The position numbers were made by a program, and so were the translations under genes. Positions 17,648-26,008 of a stretch of DNA of 42,860 nt are shown here, in pieces (the stretch's first letter is position 1; each line of letters begins with the position of its first letter). Under the pieces are notes generated by a model, which worked only from the letters and a program-made list of their open reading frames with translations, was not told the DNA's origin and ran no database searches. Origin of the DNA: Acidimicrobiia bacterium (GTDB lineage Bacteria; Acidobacteriota; Vicinamibacteria; Vicinamibacterales; UBA2999); the NCBI GenBank assembly GCA_016871255.1, contig VFZH01000016.1, positions 1-42,860 of the forward strand, read 5' to 3'.

Positions 17648-17705
17648 GACTGAGCGGCGGACCACCGATCTGCCCGGCCGTCAACTACGATCGCGTGGCC
17701 ACAGA

Positions 17706-18866
17706 CTATCCCGCCACGTCGCCAGGGCGCCGGTTGGGCGCCGGGATCACGGCCCGGGGCCCACCTGACCGGGCACGGAGGGTGGCCTCGAGGTATGCCC
17801 GGCCCCACCGCTGGCACGGCTCGAGGTGGTTGCCTTCCGCCCACTCGTTCCATGCGTTGACGAACACGACGTCCTCGCCGGAGTTCGACGATGCCACGCT
17901 TTCCAGTACCGCCCGCAGCCACGCCTCGTATCGCTCGGGTGTCGAGCCCGCGAGGATGACGGCAGCCCGCTTGCGGCGGGCCGTGTTGTCCCACATTGGC
18001 GTTACGCAGCGGAACCTGGGGAAGGGCGCAGGCGGCCGTGCCACCATCCGCCGGGCCACGGCCCCGTAGTCGAACACACGATGCGAGGCCTGGTTGCGCC
18101 ACATGCCGTGACGCAGCCGCCAGCGATGGCTGCGGGTCAACTGATCGCCGAGATCGCCGAAGTCGGGCTGAAACTCCACCCCAGCGTCGAAGCCAAGGGG
18201 CCGGGGATCCGAGCGTTCTCCGAAAGCTTCGACCCGGCACAGATACAGTTCCCCGACACCCAGCCTCACCGCCTCGGCCCGCCACGTATCGGTGGTCCGT
18301 CGTGGATCGGGAAGCCGGCCGGCGCGGTAGACGAGGAACAGCGGCCTGCCCGACACACGAACGTATCGCGGATCGCTGAAGGCCGGCGCAAGCGCCCGCA
18401 CGTGCGCCATGTCGTCTTCGAGGCTGTAACGCTGCTCGATCAGCACCTCGGAACTTCCGCCGTCCCAGGCGCGCGTCCAGTTCTCGTTCGCCCAGCAGAG
18501 ACAGAAGGGGAAGTCCGGTCTGCCGGACGCAAGTACGTAGGCGAAGGGACGCTCCAGCAGCCGGCGTCCGTTGAACCAGTAGTGGTAGTAGCAGAAACCG
18601 TCGACCCCGTGAGTCCCCGCCAGCTCGGCCTGGGCTTCGCGGGTCTCTGGCACCCGCAGGTCGTAGAAACCCAGATCCGCCGGCAGGTGCGGCTGCCGGT
18701 GCCCCCGGAACTGGGGAGTCGCGCGGACGACATTGATCCACTCGGTGAAGCCCCTGCCCCACCAGGCGTCGTTCTCGGGAATGGGATGGAACTGCGGGAG
18801 GAAGAACGCCAGCACACGGCAACGTGGGCTCACGCCCAGCTCCTGCGAATCGAGCCGCTCCGCCAT
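17706..18866 (-). CDS. WbsX-like / glycoside hydrolase family 99-like protein
   Basis: 386 residues from ATG 18866. It carries the WbsX family pattern from its start: VLAFFLPQFHPIPENDAWWG, then GFTEWINVVRATPQF, GFCYYHYWFNGRRLLERPF, FPFCLCWANENWTRAWDG, and near the end VFVNAWNEWAEGNHLEP. This family belongs to the GH99-like (endo-mannosidase-related) TIM-barrel group and is common in O-antigen and capsule clusters, where it is annotated as a glycosyltransferase although catalysis is not well defined. There is no signal peptide, so it is cytoplasmic. A TAGAAT box lies just upstream on this strand, facing a divergent membrane-protein gene. Confidence 0.85.
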   Translation of the reverse strand: MAERLDSQELGVSPRCRVLAFFLPQFHPIPENDAWWGRGFTEWINVVRATPQFRGHRQPHLPADLGFYDLRVPETREAQAELAGTHGVDGFCYYHYWFNGRRLLERPFAYVLASGRPDFPFCLCWANENWTRAWDGGSSEVLIEQRYSLEDDMAHVRALAPAFSDPRYVRVSGRPLFLVYRAGRLPDPRRTTDTWRAEAVRLGVGELYLCRVEAFGERSDPRPLGFDAGVEFQPDFGDLGDQLTRSHRWRLRHGMWRNQASHRVFDYGAVARRMVARPPAPFPRFRCVTPMWDNTARRKRAAVILAGSTPERYEAWLRAVLESVASSNSGEDVVFVNAWNEWAEGNHLEPCQRWGRAYLEATLRARSGGPRAVIPAPNRRPGDVAG

Positions 18867-18873
18867 CGTCCGT

Positions 18874-18883
18874 GATAATTCTA
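18874..18883. promoter_or_regulatory. Overlapping divergent -10 boxes
   Basis: In the 53 bp gap between divergent genes, the 10 bp run GATAATTCTA holds GATAAT reading plus (toward 18920) and TAGAAT reading minus (toward 18866). The minus box predicts a leader of only about 5 nt. Overlap would make the two promoters mutually exclusive. Motif evidence only; no clear -35 boxes. Confidence 0.35.
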
Positions 18884-18919
18884 TCCGACGGGTCGGCCGC
18901 CGACGGCCCGCGACGGCCC

Positions 18920-20527
18920 ATGCCACTCGATCGCCACGCCCAACTCGCACACGCCGGAACGACCGGATCGCCGGGCGGGGTCGATCACGTGCCGGGACGC
19001 CTCGCTCAGACTGCAGTGTGCCTCCTGGTGGCGGTCGGAGCAGCCGCCGCGCTGTTCGTCTGGCAGGGACACGTCGGCTTCGGCCTCGGGGACGAGGGGC
19101 ACCTCTGGTACACGACTCGCCTGGTACTTGACGGAGGCGTGCCCGTTCGGGACTCCCAGTCGTACGACCCCGGCCGGTACTATTGGACGGCCGCCTTCAT
19201 GCGGTTCCAGGGGCACACGGGCGTCATCGCCCTTCGAGTCGCGACCGCTGCCATGCAGGCGCTGGGGCTCTTCGCTGCCCTGACGATGCTGGCCCGGCAC
19301 CGTCCGCGGGTGCCGGCCGGTCTGTGGCCTGTCGCGCTCGCCACCCTCCTCGCCTGGATGCTTCCAGGGCACAAGCTCTTCGACATCACCACATCGATCC
19401 TGCTCGTGGGCGCGTTCGCCCGCGTCGTCGGCCGGCCTTCGGGTTGCCGATGGTTCGTCGCCGGTCTGTGCGTTGGCCTGGCCGCCTTCTTCGGACGAAA
19501 CCATGGCTTGTACGGCGTCGTCGCCGGCCTCGGTGTGTCGGGATACCTGGCGATCCACAACAGGTCGGGCATCCTGATGTACGCTCGAGCCTGGGTGGCT
19601 GGCATCGTCATCGGCTATCTGCCCCAGTTCGTCCTGTTCGCGACGACTCCGGGCATGCTGATCGTCCTCCTGGAGGATTCGAGCCTCCTGCTCGAAACCG
19701 GCGCCACCAACCTCACCCTGCCCGTGCCATGGCCCTGGCGCATCAGCACGACGGCGGCGCCCCCGCTGTCGCTGCTGCGAGACGTGGTCCTGGGCCTCTA
19801 CTTCGTGGCGCTGGTGGTGTTCGCGGTCGCCGGACCAATCTGGGCCGCGTCGCGAATGGCGCGACGCGCCCCCCTGCCTCCGCTCGTCGTCGCCTGCACG
19901 TTCGTTGGGCTGCCCTACGCACACCACGCCCTTTCGCGGGCGGACACGTGGCACCTGGCGCAAGGGCTGTTCCCGTTCCTCCTGGCCGCCTTCGCGGGCC
20001 TGACGATGATCCGGGCGAGCCTGCGGTGGCCGCTTGCCGCCACGCTGGCCGCCAGCGGCCTGTTCGTGGCAGTACCTCAGCAACCGGGCTGGCAGTGCGC
20101 CACGAATCCCTGCCGGACCATCATGGTGGGCGGAGACGAACTGCTCGTCGCTCCGGAAACGGCGGGGCACGTCGAACTGCTGACGCACGTCGCAAGCAGA
20201 TACGGTCGGGAGGGCGAGACGTTTCTCGTCGTACCGGCCTGGCCGGGCGCCTACGCCCTGTTCCATCGCAGGGCACCGACCCGCGAAACCTACATGACGC
20301 TCCTCCGGACCCTCGAGTGGCAGGCCAGGCAGGTCCAGCAGGTCATCGACGCGAAACCCTCTTTCGTGCTGATCAGGGATGTGCCCCTCGATGGTCGCGA
20401 TGACCTGCGGTTCCGCAACCTCCGTCCGCTGCTGTACGACCACATCCGTACGCACTTCGCCAGGGTCACGGACGACGCCATCGGGGAACCCTTCGAACTC
20501 TGGGTGCCAGCCACGGCCGCACCGTGA
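18920..20527 (+). CDS. Multi-pass membrane protein, probable GT-C-type glycosyltransferase
   Basis: 535 residues from ATG 18920. It has about ten or eleven hydrophobic segments, starting near residue 30 (TAVCLLVAVGAAAALFVW) and ending near 400, followed by a soluble C-terminal domain of roughly 130 residues (ETAGHVELLTHVASRYG, VPAWPGAYALFHRRAPTRE). The first external loop contains GDEGHLWYTTRLVLDGGVPV and SYDPGRYYW. An acidic pair in that position is typical of GT-C glycosyltransferases such as GT39 and GT83, which use polyprenyl-phosphate sugars on the outer face of the inner membrane. I do not recognise a named family. It would be a candidate for adding side branches after export. Confidence 0.7.
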   Translation: MPLDRHAQLAHAGTTGSPGGVDHVPGRLAQTAVCLLVAVGAAAALFVWQGHVGFGLGDEGHLWYTTRLVLDGGVPVRDSQSYDPGRYYWTAAFMRFQGHTGVIALRVATAAMQALGLFAALTMLARHRPRVPAGLWPVALATLLAWMLPGHKLFDITTSILLVGAFARVVGRPSGCRWFVAGLCVGLAAFFGRNHGLYGVVAGLGVSGYLAIHNRSGILMYARAWVAGIVIGYLPQFVLFATTPGMLIVLLEDSSLLLETGATNLTLPVPWPWRISTTAAPPLSLLRDVVLGLYFVALVVFAVAGPIWAASRMARRAPLPPLVVACTFVGLPYAHHALSRADTWHLAQGLFPFLLAAFAGLTMIRASLRWPLAATLAASGLFVAVPQQPGWQCATNPCRTIMVGGDELLVAPETAGHVELLTHVASRYGREGETFLVVPAWPGAYALFHRRAPTRETYMTLLRTLEWQARQVQQVIDAKPSFVLIRDVPLDGRDDLRFRNLRPLLYDHIRTHFARVTDDAIGEPFELWVPATAAP

Positions 20528-20567
20528 GCCGGCACGCAGGGACCGGCCGCACCATCGAGGCGGCGGA

Positions 20568-21329
20568 CTACAGGCGATCCGAGGCCGCGCGAAGCCCATC
20601 TTCCAGCTCGCTCACCGGCCTCCGCCCGGCAACCATCCTGGTCAGCCAGGAGGGTGAGTACGTCTTGAGCATGCCCGGCGTGTATACGGTGGCAACCGAC
20701 ACCCGGTGCAGCGACACACCGAGACGCTCGTCGAGCGCGGCGATCAGGCGCAGGTCCGCCTCGATGGCGGCCTCGGTCGAGACCAGCACGGTGTCGGCCG
20801 GGTGTGTTCTCTTGTAGTCGAGGATCGCCTGGTTGTGCGCACGCCACAGGTCCAGGGCACACCGGCCGCCGATTCTGAGGCGGAGGCCGCGCGGCGTTCC
20901 GCGGGCCCGCGCCCGAATCGACTCGAGCACCTCGACCGCCGGGCGCCAGACCAGGAGCGCCTTCAGATCCGGGATCAGCGCTTTCCAGAACTCGAGGAAG
21001 AGCGACGTCCTGGGATCCTTCCAGCCCCAAACGCCGGATTCGTGTACCCGAGCCGCCAGGAGGTTCTGCGCACCGCGCCGCAGCTCGTCGTCCGGCTCGA
21101 CTGCGGTGCGGTCGGTCACAATCCAGCCGGCCGCTCCGTGGACGTGACGGTCAATCGCGGCCCGGTGCAAATCCGTAAAGTCCGCATCCTCGAAGTGGCC
21201 GCGCCGATTGCCTGGGCCTGGTCCGAGGACACGACCAGCGTGCATGCGCACGCCGCAGGACTCGAGCCACGAGGCCATGAGCGACGTGCCGGACCGGTGC
21301 ATGCCGGCAATGCAGAGAACTCGCGACAT
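20568..21329 (-). CDS. Sulfotransferase-family protein
   Basis: 253 residues from ATG 21329. The opening VLCIAGMHRSGTSLMASWLE is the 5'-phosphosulfate-binding loop (P-loop-like RSGTS) of PAPS-dependent sulfotransferases. KDPRTSLFLEFWKALIPD and LLVWRPAVEVLESI fit the region of the 3'-phosphate site in this divergent bacterial family. Relatives in polysaccharide clusters are annotated as sulfotransferases, mostly without experiment. It would be cytoplasmic and could move sulfate from PAPS, made by the CysC-like kinase at 12708-13289, to a sugar hydroxyl. The gene is third in a minus-strand run with two GT2 genes (gaps of 25 and 97 bp). Confidence 0.78.
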   Translation of the reverse strand: MSRVLCIAGMHRSGTSLMASWLESCGVRMHAGRVLGPGPGNRRGHFEDADFTDLHRAAIDRHVHGAAGWIVTDRTAVEPDDELRRGAQNLLAARVHESGVWGWKDPRTSLFLEFWKALIPDLKALLVWRPAVEVLESIRARARGTPRGLRLRIGGRCALDLWRAHNQAILDYKRTHPADTVLVSTEAAIEADLRLIAALDERLGVSLHRVSVATVYTPGMLKTYSPSWLTRMVAGRRPVSELEDGLRAASDRL

Positions 21330-21426
21330 CGAGGAGGGACCTCTGGTGCTCAGCGCCCGGGGCGATCCACCCGGTCGATCAGCCCCCATGGAGCGCCGGC
21401 CAGCGGCGTCGGCAACATCACGGCAC

Positions 21427-22437
21427 CTAGCCATGGTCGTACCAGAACCTGGATCCGATGAGCGCCGAACCGAGGCGCCTCATGCGCGGCGGCATCAGCA
21501 CCGCGGCGGCCGCCAGGATCGCGGTCCCCGAGCGGAACCGCGCGCCGACACCCCACAGCGCACGGGCCGTCGTGAGCGAACCATCGCGGTCCTCCCGCAT
21601 GTAGAGCTCGCGCACGATCTGGCGAATCTCGCGACGGGCGGCGGCCCTCAGCGCGGTTGCGCGCCCCGCCGTCGTCTGGCCTGCCCGGTAGCGCAGCACC
21701 TCGGCCACGTCGCTACCCCAGTTCATCATCCGCTGGTCGCGTCCGGCGCCCGATGCACTCGCGTCGTGCTGCGTCCACCTGGCGAGTACGGCCGGCAGGA
21801 TCGTGAAGGCCACCCGCTCCGCGAGGCGCAGGTAGAGATCGTAGTCGCTGGCGATCCTGAAGCGCGAGTTCGACTCGCCGGCCTCGACATAGAGGTCGCG
21901 CGACACCAGCACCTGCGCCGTCGTGACCACGAAGTTGCGCTCGAGCAGGCTGTCCCAGCACCCGATGGAGCGCGGCGACGCCGCGTGGTCGCCCGTGCCG
22001 AACGCCGCCTCGACCGGCGTCCAGGCGCTGACCGGCGTTCCCTCCATCGAGACGAGCTCGACGTCGTGCACCATCACGAGCGTCTGTGGCAGGACGCGCA
22101 GCGCCGCATGACAGCACTCGAGCTTGGTCGGAAGCCACTCATCGTCGCCGTCGAGCAGTGCGACGAGATCGCCTTTCGCCTCGGCCACCCCCCGGTTCCT
22201 CGCGCCGGCCACCCCGCGGTTCGCCTGACGGATCAGCCTGACCCTCGAACCGAACCGCTCGACCTCCAGCGGCGTGTCATCGGCCGAACCGTCGTCCACC
22301 ACGACGACCTCATCGGGTGCCCGGGTCTGGCCGAGCACCGACTCGATGGTGCGACCGATGAATCGGGCCTGATTGAACGTCGTGATCACGGCGCTGATCG
22401 CCGGCCTCCGATCTCCCCGCGTGTGCCCGTCGCCCAT
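21427..22437 (-). CDS. Glycosyltransferase family 2
   Basis: 336 residues from ATG 22437, which has GGAG (22443-22446) 5 nt upstream; the longer frame to 22578 overlaps the preceding gene and lacks homology. GT-A motifs: ISAVITTFNQARFIGRTIES, EVVVVDDGSADDTPLEVERF, DXD motif LLDGDDEWLP, and ASDYDLYLRLAERV for the acceptor side. The C-terminal 90 residues are helical and end in a semi-hydrophobic stretch (AILAAAAVLMPPRM), possibly membrane-associated. It is a single-sugar transferase for repeat-unit synthesis and follows the other GT2 gene in the same operon. Confidence 0.9.
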   Translation of the reverse strand: MGDGHTRGDRRPAISAVITTFNQARFIGRTIESVLGQTRAPDEVVVVDDGSADDTPLEVERFGSRVRLIRQANRGVAGARNRGVAEAKGDLVALLDGDDEWLPTKLECCHAALRVLPQTLVMVHDVELVSMEGTPVSAWTPVEAAFGTGDHAASPRSIGCWDSLLERNFVVTTAQVLVSRDLYVEAGESNSRFRIASDYDLYLRLAERVAFTILPAVLARWTQHDASASGAGRDQRMMNWGSDVAEVLRYRAGQTTAGRATALRAAARREIRQIVRELYMREDRDGSLTTARALWGVGARFRSGTAILAAAAVLMPPRMRRLGSALIGSRFWYDHG

Positions 22438-22442
22438 CGTCA

Positions 22443-22446
22443 CTCC
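22443..22446 (-). promoter_or_regulatory. Ribosome binding site fixing the 22437 start
   Basis: GGAG on the minus strand, 5 nt before ATG 22437. This chooses the internal ATG over the longer open frame, which would overlap the upstream gene by more than 100 bp. Confidence 0.5.
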
Positions 22447-22462
22447 GTCGACCGCCTGCCCA

Positions 22463-23497
22463 TCACCCGTGCGGTGGATGACGGGGATATCGTTGGAGCG
22501 CGCGTTTCGTCGCGGCCCGCAGCAGCGCCTCGTGCAGGTTGCCCAGCCGCCACAGCAGGTGTCCAACGACAGGGCCAAGCGGCCCGCCGCCAGGTCCGCG
22601 CGGCCAGAGATCCGCGTTCAAGGCCGCGAACCGGGCGTCGAACTGCCGGCAGGCGGCATGCACGATGTCGCTCCGGTAGCGTTCCGACCACCGACTCACG
22701 TAGTCGGAGGGAAAGTCCTCGCTGTGGGCCGGTGACGTCATCTGGCGAACCAGCGCCGCCAGCACCTCGAGGTGCCCGGCCGGATCGCGAAGCGTCCGGT
22801 GGCTGAAGCTGTCCGGCGCCGCTGTCCAGCACGCACACGGCTGGTCCACGTAGCAGAGCCCGTGGCGCCGCGCCAGCACGCGGAACGTGAAGGTATCCGT
22901 CCAGAACCCCAGCTCGGGCGCAAAGCCCCCGACCGCGGCCAGGGCGGAGCGCCTGTGGATGATCGCAGACACGAACGAATGGCTCGGTACGTCCAGGGTC
23001 GCGTACAGGTACTCGTGCAGGAACCTGACCGGGTCCACGAACTGGGATCCGCTCCACGGGGCGTGCTGCTGCGTGGCCAGGCGCACGCCTGCCGGATCGA
23101 TGACGAAACACTCCCCTGCGAGCACCCCCGCCTGGGGATAGCGCTCCGCCATCTGCATGGCCTGCTCGAAGAACCCCGGCAGGATGTAGTCGTCCGCCGA
23201 CGCAGTGAACACGTAGTCGCCCTGCGCCTCGGCGAGCAATTCGTTCACCGAGGCGATCACGCCGGCGTTGCGAACGTGCCGCAGAACGCGGATCGCGGGG
23301 TGCCTGGACGCGCAGCGCTCGATGACCTCCAGGCTGTCGTCCGTCGACGCGTCGTCCAGGACGATCAGCTCATCCGGCGGACGCGACTGGGTCATGATCG
23401 CGTCGATCGCCCTGGCCACGAGGCCAGCATGGTTGTAGTTGCACATGAGCGCCGACAGTGACGGCCCTGACGAACTGCGCACCAGTGATTCCGCCAT
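22463..23497 (-). CDS. Glycosyltransferase family 2
   Basis: 344 residues. Motifs: SLSALMCNYNHAGLVARAID, LIVLDDASTDDSLEVIERCA, then the DXD-position segment FTASADDYILPGFFEQAM, and GGFAPELGFWTDTFTFRVLA on the acceptor side. The DXD equivalent is SADD, a little unusual beside the DQDD, DADD and DGDD of the other GT2 enzymes here. The N-terminal 80 codons closely match the decayed GT2 at 17380-17647 at both DNA and protein level, so the locus once held two copies. It is the first gene of a minus-strand run of three. Confidence 0.9.
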   Translation of the reverse strand: MAESLVRSSSGPSLSALMCNYNHAGLVARAIDAIMTQSRPPDELIVLDDASTDDSLEVIERCASRHPAIRVLRHVRNAGVIASVNELLAEAQGDYVFTASADDYILPGFFEQAMQMAERYPQAGVLAGECFVIDPAGVRLATQQHAPWSGSQFVDPVRFLHEYLYATLDVPSHSFVSAIIHRRSALAAVGGFAPELGFWTDTFTFRVLARRHGLCYVDQPCACWTAAPDSFSHRTLRDPAGHLEVLAALVRQMTSPAHSEDFPSDYVSRWSERYRSDIVHAACRQFDARFAALNADLWPRGPGGGPLGPVVGHLLWRLGNLHEALLRAATKRALQRYPRHPPHG

Positions 23498-23611
23498 CCG
23501 ACACCCCTCCCACGGCCGCGCGCGGCGTCACCGCTGCAGCGGCCGGATACCCACCTAGTCTACTTCGCGGTAAAAACGGCTGCACTCGACCAGCGTGCTT
23601 CGATCCTCCGC

Positions 23612-24091
23612 ATGACGGCGGTCGGACGACTGCGGCACCAGTTCGATCGTGTCCGGAACTGGAACGCCAGGCGCGGCCCGTTCTCGACCGTGACCAGGCC
23701 GGGCGCACCGATCGTCCTCGTGGCCACGATCCGTGGCGTGCCTGGCATCCAGGCAGGGATGATGCCGAATTCCTTCAATGATCGAACCACGTGGCTGACC
23801 GACCCGCGTACCTGCTGCATCCGGTTCGAGGACCTGATTGGTCCGCGCGGCGGAGGTTCAGAAGAGCGCCAGCATCGGACCGTGCGCCGGGTGATGGAGT
23901 TCCTCGGCGCGGAAGCAAGCGAGCATCGGGTCCGCGGGATCAGCGAGGCGCTCTTCAGCGACCGGACCCGCACGTTCGACAAGGGGCAGACCGGTGCCTG
24001 GAGGCAGGCCTTCTCGACCCGGCACGTGGAGCTCTTCCGCGAGGTCTCCGGAGACCTGCTCGCCACCATGGGCTACTCATGGGACACCTGA
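23612..24091 (+). pseudogene. C-terminal half of a sulfotransferase, N-terminus missing
   Basis: 159 codons from ATG 23612. From about residue 47 it matches the second half of sulfotransferase-domain proteins: IRGVPG, TDPRTCCIRFEDLIGPRGGG, SEERQHRTVRRVMEFLG, and the characteristic RTFDKGQTGAWRQAF near the end. The N-terminal PAPS-binding loop (PKSGTT-like) and the 3'-phosphate motif are absent, and the first 45 residues look random. The protein could not bind PAPS, so I treat it as a remnant. The last 19 bp overlap the convergent methyltransferase gene. Confidence 0.7.
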
Positions 24092-24885
24092 TCCGGGCCA
24101 TCGCCACGGGCCGTCCCCCGCGGCCGGACAGCCTTGCGGCTGACGAACACCTCATTGAACTCGGCCTGGATGCCCTGCCGGCGATCGATCACGCTGAAGA
24201 CGGTCGTGCTCAGGTGTGAGTGCTCGAATACGAACTCGCACAGATCGTCACCCCAATCCGTCACGACCAGGGAGCCACTGGCGTCGATCGGGTTGTAGTG
24301 GTACACGGGGGGGTGCACGAACCGCACCCCGGCCTCCTCCATCACCGCGCGGACCCTCGTGGGCTGTCGGGGATACCACGGCACCGTGAAGACGTGCATG
24401 CCACCCGGCCTGAGCGTGCGCCCGACCTCCCGGAAGGCGTCGGCCGGCCGCAGGACGTGTTCGAAGACATCCTGCGTCACGACCAGATCGAAGGCACCGT
24501 CCGGAAACGTCTGTGCCTCGAGGTTCTCGGAGCGGACGCCGTTCCGCATCGCACCCGGTGGAACGTCCGGGTAGAAGTGCGAGGCGACGTAGCCCGGGCA
24601 CTCGGCGGCCAGCTTCGCCGATGACGCCCCGCCTGGCGACGACTCGTGTATCCTCAGGCCGCGCCAGCCCGGCGCCACATCCTGGATCACGTGCAGCAGC
24701 GCGCGGAACCGCGGAATGCTCCCGCAGCGGGCGCACTTGAAGTGCTCCCGCAACGTCGGGCCCTCCTCGTAGAAGACGGTCCGCCGCTCGCAGATGGGAC
24801 ACGAACCGAACACGAGGCCGCGGCGGAACGCGTGCGGCAGAACGGTGGATCCGATCCTCCCGATCCTCAGAAGCTTGTCCAGCAT
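24073..24885 (-). CDS. Class I SAM-dependent methyltransferase with N-terminal zinc ribbon
   Basis: 270 residues from ATG 24885 (ATG 24915 is possible). Residues about 27-55 hold a CPIC...CARC four-cysteine zinc ribbon, then SIPRFRALLHVI. The methyltransferase core has IHESSPGGASSAKL in place of the usual glycine motif, FDLVVTQDVFEHVLRP, and EVGRTLRPGGMHVFTVPW. Proteins with this layout are frequent in surface-glycan loci and are presumed sugar methyltransferases. Target unknown. It stands between the sulfotransferase remnant and the FemAB-like gene on the strand of the large operon, 75 bp after the FemAB stop, and may be the last gene of that transcript. Confidence 0.82.
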   Translation of the reverse strand: MLDKLLRIGRIGSTVLPHAFRRGLVFGSCPICERRTVFYEEGPTLREHFKCARCGSIPRFRALLHVIQDVAPGWRGLRIHESSPGGASSAKLAAECPGYVASHFYPDVPPGAMRNGVRSENLEAQTFPDGAFDLVVTQDVFEHVLRPADAFREVGRTLRPGGMHVFTVPWYPRQPTRVRAVMEEAGVRFVHPPVYHYNPIDASGSLVVTDWGDDLCEFVFEHSHLSTTVFSVIDRRQGIQAEFNEVFVSRKAVRPRGTARGDGPDQVSHE

Positions 24886-24960
24886 GGCCACGGATCTGCG
24901 CGAATCAACATCCACCCCTGCGGACTGGCGACCGACGCCTGCGCGTCCACGAGACCCGTC

Positions 24961-26007
24961 TCAGGGAATCTCCCTGACGATTCGCGGGCCGATGGCCCGC
25001 GTGACGGCCAGGGGCAGCCGGCGCCACAGGGCAATCGCCGCACTGAACCGCGCATTCGTCGGGCTCCGATCCGGCAGCGCCACTCCCTCGTCCGCCCAGT
25101 ACTCCCAGTGCAACGGCGTCGCGACCGCCCCCCACTGCTTCTTGAACTGGTACGTGCCCTCGCCGGGAGTCGACCGGCCGAAATCGAACACCATCAGCCC
25201 GCGATCGATGGCGAACCTGAGCATGTGCCAGTAGAGCAGCACGTTCGCGCACAGGGGATTGTAGGCCCGCAGCGACGACGCCCAGGGCACCTCGATGCCC
25301 TCGCGGTGCCAGATGACGAGCGACGCGGCCACGGCCCGCCCCTCGTGCCGGATCGCGAACACCCGCGTCTCGTTCGGAAACGCGTCCAGCACGGCGGCGA
25401 AGAACCTCCGTCCGTGCACCGGCGTCCCCAGGTCCCGCATGTTCCGCGCCAGCACGTCATGAAAGCCGTCGAGCAGGTCCACCCCGCCGCTGACCGCGGT
25501 CAGCCCCGACTTTTCTGCCTTCCGCACCTGGTTGCGCAGCTTCCGGTCGAGCGCACTCCACTGCTCCTCCACGGAAGGACCGAGCGCCAGCGTCATCGCG
25601 ACCTTGTGAGACCTGACGGCCAGGCCGGGATAGTGCCGCCGCACGTGCCGCAGCTCCACGTACCGCGCCCGCCGCGCCCGGGCCTCCCCGACGGCGGCCT
25701 CCAGCAGCCGCCCCCGCGACGCCTCGTCGTCCGCCACGACGCCGCCGTAGTTCAGGAACGGCATCGACACGGCAAACCGGCCGAAGAGCGGGCTGCGGAA
25801 GAACACCAGCGGCAGCACGCCGACCACACGCGCCCCCTGGGTGGCGGCCAGGCAGCGGACCTCGTGGCCGAAGACCTCGCGCATCACCGGCGCCCACGCC
25901 GAACGATGATAGACCGACGCCTCGGACGCCCGGTCCACGTACGCGTCCCACTCGGCCGGCTCCACGTCCGTCCGGATCTCGATCGCCGGCCCGCCCGCGC
26001 GAGACAC
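24961..26007 (-). CDS. FemAB-like protein of the exosortase/PEP-CTERM-associated family
   Basis: 348 residues from GTG 26007, one base beyond the stop of the upstream gene. It has the double GNAT fold of FemAB enzymes: YHRSAWAPVMREVFGHEVRC near residue 35, PFLNYGGVVADDE, a central LDRKLRNQVRKAEKSGL helix, and the diagnostic VFDFGRSTPGEGTYQFKKQW near residue 300. FemAB proteins use aminoacyl-tRNA to add residues to peptidoglycan bridges. The PEP-CTERM-associated branch occurs beside exopolysaccharide assembly genes and its reaction is unproved. Within this operon it probably aminoacylates or acylates a glycan or lipid intermediate; that is inference. Confidence 0.88.
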   Translation of the reverse strand: MSRAGGPAIEIRTDVEPAEWDAYVDRASEASVYHRSAWAPVMREVFGHEVRCLAATQGARVVGVLPLVFFRSPLFGRFAVSMPFLNYGGVVADDEASRGRLLEAAVGEARARRARYVELRHVRRHYPGLAVRSHKVAMTLALGPSVEEQWSALDRKLRNQVRKAEKSGLTAVSGGVDLLDGFHDVLARNMRDLGTPVHGRRFFAAVLDAFPNETRVFAIRHEGRAVAASLVIWHREGIEVPWASSLRAYNPLCANVLLYWHMLRFAIDRGLMVFDFGRSTPGEGTYQFKKQWGAVATPLHWEYWADEGVALPDRSPTNARFSAAIALWRRLPLAVTRAIGPRIVREIP

Positions 26008-26008
26008 G

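Noticed and set aside
16866-17665. Two separate short glycosyltransferase genes (127 and 133 codons)
   Set aside because: Each is only half of a GT domain, and homology crosses frames at three points, which fits a decayed fusion better than two small genes.
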